A DNA stretch of 64,000 bases from Pseudomonadota bacterium (GTDB lineage Bacteria > Pseudomonadota > Gammaproteobacteria > Steroidobacterales > Steroidobacteraceae): contig JAFAEQ010000063.1 of NCBI GenBank assembly GCA_023423935.1, positions 1-64,000 of the forward strand, given 5' to 3'. The translations under genes and the position numbers were made by a program. The notes under the pieces were generated by a model that saw only the letters and a program-made list of their open reading frames with translations, was not told the origin of the DNA and did no database searches. Shown in pieces: positions 60,650 through 64,000 of the stretch; position 1 is the first letter of the stretch; each line of letters begins with the position of its first letter.

Positions 60650-61114
60650 TCAGGAACGCGAGCAGTCGCCGCGGAAATAGGCATGCACATCGCAGACCTT
60701 TTCGCCGAACGTGCACGTGCCCTGCTCTTCTCTCTCCGCGGTCTCCTGGACGGTATCCTGATAGGTGCCACCCGTGATGGCGCAGTAGCGGGCTGCCGCC
60801 GTGGCGTAGCCCGTGATCCGTCTGCCGCCGACCGGGCAGTCTCCACGCATCAACGCCCATTCCTCGCATTGCCGGTTCTCTTCGAATACACAGACCCCGA
60901 TCTCATCGCCGCGCGGCGTGCGCTCGATGACGGCACGTCCGCCTTCAGCGATGCAATGCTCAGCCGCCGGATTGGCTCGCGTCATCTGTGTGCCGGATTC
61001 ACCCGCATTGGGTGATTTCGGAACCGTGCTGACGGCGACAGGCGCACCTTCCTGAGAACAACCGCACACGAAAGCCACGACAGTGGCCAGCCAGATACGC
61101 GTCGCGAACTGCAT
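60650..61114 (-). CDS. Lipoprotein with two DUF333 domains
   Basis: A 154-residue lipoprotein; the signal ends in VCGC with lipidated cysteine near residue 19. Two DUF333 units follow in tandem (ANPAAEHCIAEGGRAVIERT...CEEWALMRGDC, and AARYCAITGGTYQDTV...CDVHAYFRGDC), each with paired cysteines. Family members include small hemolysin-like and putative inhibitor lipoproteins (YoaF-like). No activity can be assigned. It is on the same strand as the stress protein and divergent to the YihY gene. Confidence 0.87.
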   Translation of the reverse strand: MQFATRIWLATVVAFVCGCSQEGAPVAVSTVPKSPNAGESGTQMTRANPAAEHCIAEGGRAVIERTPRGDEIGVCVFEENRQCEEWALMRGDCPVGGRRITGYATAAARYCAITGGTYQDTVQETAEREEQGTCTFGEKVCDVHAYFRGDCSRS

Positions 61115-61192
61115 CACTTGTCTCCGCAAGGGCTCGGAACAGCCGAGCATCGCAGTGCATTGCAGCGCCACTGCACCTCGAAGCACATCCGT

Positions 61193-62041
61193 GTGAACCG
61201 CGGCTATCTGCACACTGCCTGGACGCACTTGAAATGCGCAGCCTTGCACTGGTCCTCGGATCAGGCGGCGACCATCGGTGCCGCTCTCGCGTTTTACTGC
61301 GCTTTCTCGCTCGCACCGCTGCTGATCATTCTGGTCACGATCACCGGATGGGTCGTCGGGACGGAGGCTGCGTACTCAGGTCTCGGACATCAGCTGAACG
61401 AGCTCTTCGGCCGCGCGACCGCCGGCATTCTCATCGAAGCCGTTCGCAATTCGCAGGAAGACACCGGACCGATCGCCACTCTCATCAGCATCTTCAGCCT
61501 GCTGGTCGGCGCGACGACTGTCTTTGCCGCGCTCGAGTCGGCGTTGGAGTTGATCTGGGGCGCGCGCGCCGAAGTCCCCAAGGGTTTCTATGGATTCATT
61601 CGCGCACGCCTGCTGTCGTTCGGACTGATCCTGGCGATCGGCTTTCTGCTTCTGGTCTCACTCACCGTGACGACCGCACTGTCCTCGCTGCGCACCCTGA
61701 TCGCGTTGCGCTATGAGAATCTGCTGATCGCCATCACGCTGCTGGATCTCATCATCTTCACGGCCCTCGTGACCGGACTGGTCGCGGTCATCTACCGCTA
61801 CCTGCCCGCACGTCGCCTGCCCTGGCGTCCCGCACTGATCGGCGCGTTTCTCACGGCCGTGCTGTTCCATGCCGGTCGTTGGCTCATTGGCCTCTACCTC
61901 GGCCGCTCGACACAACCTTCCGCATTCGGAGCCGCCGCCTCGTTCGCCGCGATGCTGCTATGGCTCTACTACTCCGCGCAGATCTTTCTGTTCGGAGCCG
62001 AGCTGACGTCGTGTGTGGGCAAACTGAGGAAAGAGAATTGA
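61193..62041 (+). CDS. YihY/BrkB family inner-membrane protein
   Basis: A 282-residue protein with six predicted helices. It shows the YihY signature AATIGAALAFYCAFSLAPLLIILVTITGWVVG, then FAALESALELIWGARAEVPKGFYGFIRARLLSFGLILAIGFLLLVSLTV, then FGAAASFAAMLLWLYYSAQIFLFGAEL. The family was once called RNase BN by error; the true role is unknown. The GTG 61193 start is tentative; TTG 61118 is an alternative. The stop codon lies within the ATTGACA-type element. Confidence 0.88.
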   Translation: MNRGYLHTAWTHLKCAALHWSSDQAATIGAALAFYCAFSLAPLLIILVTITGWVVGTEAAYSGLGHQLNELFGRATAGILIEAVRNSQEDTGPIATLISIFSLLVGATTVFAALESALELIWGARAEVPKGFYGFIRARLLSFGLILAIGFLLLVSLTVTTALSSLRTLIALRYENLLIAITLLDLIIFTALVTGLVAVIYRYLPARRLPWRPALIGAFLTAVLFHAGRWLIGLYLGRSTQPSAFGAAASFAAMLLWLYYSAQIFLFGAELTSCVGKLRKEN

Positions 62042-62210
62042 CAATTGATAATGGACAATTGACAACGAAGACGGGTCGAACGCACGAACTTCACAACATG
62101 CAGCCTACGGTTCAATGCATCGGAGCTTTGCGCCCCTCTCGGCTTGAATCCGTTGTCAATTATCAATTGTCCATTGTCAATTGACTCGCGTTGTCCATTG
62201 TCAATTCTCT
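62035..62210. repeat. Inverted ATTGACA-type heptamer element
   Basis: The left arm (62035-62073) starts in the YihY stop codon (GAATTGACAATTGATAATGG). The right arm (62150-62210) ends just before the SDR stop. Arm units match those at 9090-9201, including the CAATTGACAACGAAGA junction. Both loops begin with ACGG, suggesting common descent or a preferred junction. Confidence 0.85.
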
Positions 62211-63221
62211 TCAGTATCCCCCAATGATCGGAAGTATCTCTCCCGTGATGTAGCTCGAGCAGTGCGACGAGGCGAGGAAGACATAGGCTGGGGCGATTTC
62301 TTCGGGTTGGGCAGGACGTTTCATCGGCGTGTCGCTGCCGAATTTGCAGACGTCGTCAGCTTCCTTGTCTGCGGGATTGAGCGGCGTCCATACCGGGCCA
62401 GGTGCGATGGCGTTCACGCGGATGCCGCGCTCGAGCAATTGCCCTGCGAGCGAACGCGTGAAAGCGTGGATGCCGCCCTTGGTCATCGAGTAGTCGAGCA
62501 GGTTCTTGCTGCCCATCAAGCCCGTGACCGACCCGGTATTGAGAATGACGCCACCTTTGGGCATGTGCGGCACGACTGCCTTGCTCATGTGGAAGTAGCC
62601 GTACAGATTCGTGCGCAGTGTTTCGTCGAAGTGCTCGGCGGTGATGTCCTCGATGCTCTTCGCGTGCAGCTGGAACGCAGCGTTGTTCACGAGAATGTCG
62701 ACGCGGCCGAATTCGTCGATCGCTTTCTGCACGATCTGCCCGCAAACCTCGGGCTGCGTCACGTCACCGGCGATGGTAACGCAGCGACGACCTTCGGCTT
62801 CGACTCCCATGCGCGTGACTTCCGCATCGCCGTGCTCATCGAGATACGCCACCACGACATCGGCGCCTTCGCGCGCGAACAGAATCGCGACTGCGCGGCC
62901 GATACCGGAGTCCGCGCCGGTGACGACCGCGATCTTGTCCTGGAGCTTGCCCGATCCCTTGTAGAAGGGCGCGTCATACAAGGGCTCCGGATCGAGCTCC
63001 CATTCCTGACCGGGTTTGGGCAGATGCTGTTTCGGGAATGGCGGTTCGGGATAGCGACGAGCGCCGAGCTGCGACGCACCGTTCTGCGCGCCATTTCCAT
63101 GACCATTGTTCGCATCGGCTTTGCCGATCTCATTCTGCAGCTCGCGCTGCTTCGTCGCGGCCCTGGCGGCGTTGGCAGAAATCGATTCGCGATCTGAATC
63201 GGCGGGGCGTTGTGATTCCAT
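62211..63221 (-). CDS. Short-chain dehydrogenase/reductase with N-terminal extension
   Basis: A 336-residue SDR. The Rossmann motif TGADSGIGRAV lies at 101-111. NNAAF, the catalytic Ser region NTGSVTG, Tyr-x3-Lys in DYSMTKGG, and PGPVWTP are all present. About 95 residues precede the domain (Gly/Asn-rich, then YPEPPFPKQHLPKPGQEWEL), as in the YghA/YdaD-like glucose/ribitol dehydrogenase group, often stress-induced. The ATG 63221 fits; the substrate is unknown. Confidence 0.92.
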   Translation of the reverse strand: MESQRPADSDRESISANAARAATKQRELQNEIGKADANNGHGNGAQNGASQLGARRYPEPPFPKQHLPKPGQEWELDPEPLYDAPFYKGSGKLQDKIAVVTGADSGIGRAVAILFAREGADVVVAYLDEHGDAEVTRMGVEAEGRRCVTIAGDVTQPEVCGQIVQKAIDEFGRVDILVNNAAFQLHAKSIEDITAEHFDETLRTNLYGYFHMSKAVVPHMPKGGVILNTGSVTGLMGSKNLLDYSMTKGGIHAFTRSLAGQLLERGIRVNAIAPGPVWTPLNPADKEADDVCKFGSDTPMKRPAQPEEIAPAYVFLASSHCSSYITGEILPIIGGY

Positions 63222-63293
63222 GACGTGTTCCCTTGCCGGAAACAGGAAGGGCGGCACTCCTGCCGCCCTTCGTTGAGCATTCGAGCCTCAACC

Positions 63294-64000
63294 TCAACTC
63301 TTTTTCGTTCCTGAAGTTCCGCTCGTTCCTCGGGGCTCCTGCCCACCATTATCGGTGCCGCTCGCAGACCGTCCGGTGCTGCTCGAGACGGATGTCTCGG
63401 CGCCATAACCGCTGCGCGAACTAGCCGACGAATTGCTGCCAGCATTCTGGTCCGAACTTCCGCTGCGGCTCTGGCCCGAAGAGGAATCCATCGACCTCTG
63501 GGATTCGCCGAACTGACTGGACTGCACGCGCAGCTGGTTATCGACATCCTTCACACCGCTGCAACGACTGACCGCCTCCTCGACGTGATACTTCATGCGC
63601 CGATCTTCGACCGAGCCGGTCAACTTCACGACGCCGCCGCTCACGTTCACCGAGATCTCGCTGGCATCGATATCGTCATCGTCCGAGAGCCTCTCGCACA
63701 CCTGCTCTTTGATGCGTTCATCCGAACGTTCATAGCCTTTCGGCCCGCGACCCCTGAAGGACTGCTGGCTCGATCCCCAGAACGAGCCGCGTCCGCCCGA
63801 CCCACCATATTCGCCTTGCGAACGATAGCCCTGCGATCCGCGATATCCGCCCTGCGAGCCGTATGAGCTGCCCTGAGCCGAGCCACCGCCGCCGCGATTA
63901 CCTGTGCCCCACTCTTCGCCGTATTGCGTGCGTGATCCGTACGCGCCCGAAGAACCGGAGCTGTCGCCCAAGCCCGAGTTGCCGCCGTAGTATCCGCCGC
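63294..64000 (-). CDS. BON domain protein, truncated by the window edge
   Basis: An open frame of about 235 residues that continues beyond the right edge. The BON (osmotically inducible, phospholipid-binding) domain is DERIKEQVCERLSDDDDID then ISVNVSGGVVKLTGSVEDRRMKYHVEEAVSRCSGVKDVDNQLRV. Low-complexity Gly/Ser/Tyr-rich flanks surround it. BON proteins such as OsmY act in the periplasm under envelope or osmotic stress. The true start is not in the window, so signal peptide status is unknown. Confidence 0.85.
   Translation of the reverse strand, partial: GGYYGGNSGLGDSSGSSGAYGSRTQYGEEWGTGNRGGGGSAQGSSYGSQGGYRGSQGYRSQGEYGGSGGRGSFWGSSQQSFRGRGPKGYERSDERIKEQVCERLSDDDDIDASEISVNVSGGVVKLTGSVEDRRMKYHVEEAVSRCSGVKDVDNQLRVQSSQFGESQRSMDSSSGQSRSGSSDQNAGSNSSASSRSGYGAETSVSSSTGRSASGTDNGGQEPRGTSGTSGTKKS

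Noticed and set aside
62181..63197. 338-residue frame antisense to the SDR gene
   Set aside because: The opposite strand encodes a full SDR with all catalytic motifs; this frame starts within a heptamer arm and has no family features.

Overview
The window looks like ordinary chromosome from a GC-rich (about 60%) Gram-negative gammaproteobacterium. Evidence for this includes an LpxO-like lipid A hydroxylase, SlyX, an iron-type superoxide dismutase, a YihG-like acyltransferase, lipobox-bearing outer-membrane factors, an RND pump and an ECF42 sigma factor. The set of DUF families would fit Steroidobacterales, Nevskiales or Xanthomonadales, but the sequence has no rRNA or other marker to settle this. 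I saw no tRNA, rRNA, phage, IS element or CRISPR array.

Layout. 0-8.6 kb: a CHASE/PAS hybrid histidine kinase with a YkgJ-type cysteine-cluster protein, an M48/TPR lipoprotein protease, a HipA-like/DUF3037 pair and a GH20-like protein that has lost its catalytic residues. 8.6-18 kb: small envelope and stress proteins, SlyX, a double YjbR protein, an ECF42 sigma factor with its DGPF partner, an acyltransferase, DUF3750, the LpxO-like hydroxylase, an alkB broken by an in-frame stop, and redox genes. 18-26 kb: S9 peptidase, RcnB-like, Spy-like and RRM proteins, DUF924, DUF3465, a lipid kinase overlapping a metallophosphoesterase. 26-32.4 kb: a tetR-adaptor-permease-outer membrane factor RND operon with a large dyad operator. 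32.7-38.6 kb: an orphan histidine kinase and a MacAB-like four-gene exporter. 38.6-43.3 kb: an Fpg-like glycosylase, AraC, VOC, a gene-poor stretch with a probable sigma-54-driven small RNA, and sodB. 43.3-48.3 kb: a putative Fur-controlled imelysin/di-heme/DUF1513/beta-barrel operon. 48.3-64 kb: AraC, DUF2127/3175/6496 proteins, an ABC-2 exporter, a DUF3565 gene without a normal start, Nudix, two convergent EamA transporters, a dipeptidase/amidohydrolase pair, stress and envelope proteins, a YihY protein, an SDR and a truncated BON protein.

Two things stand out. First, about a dozen intergenic regions carry the same architecture. Two facing arms are built from tandem 7-nt units (TGAGYAA, ATTCCCC, ATTGACA types) or 9-nt units (CACAGAG, CCGCAAAGA, GTGATGACA types). 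They usually abut stop codons and sometimes supply the last codons of the neighbouring protein. Second, the gene-free stretch at 40.9-41.2 kb holds an NtrC-like dyad, a near-consensus -24/-12 promoter and a strong intrinsic terminator about 140 bp downstream, with no gene between them. This is a good candidate for an undescribed sigma-54-dependent small RNA. All functional calls are from reading sequence and remembered family signatures; no database search was run.
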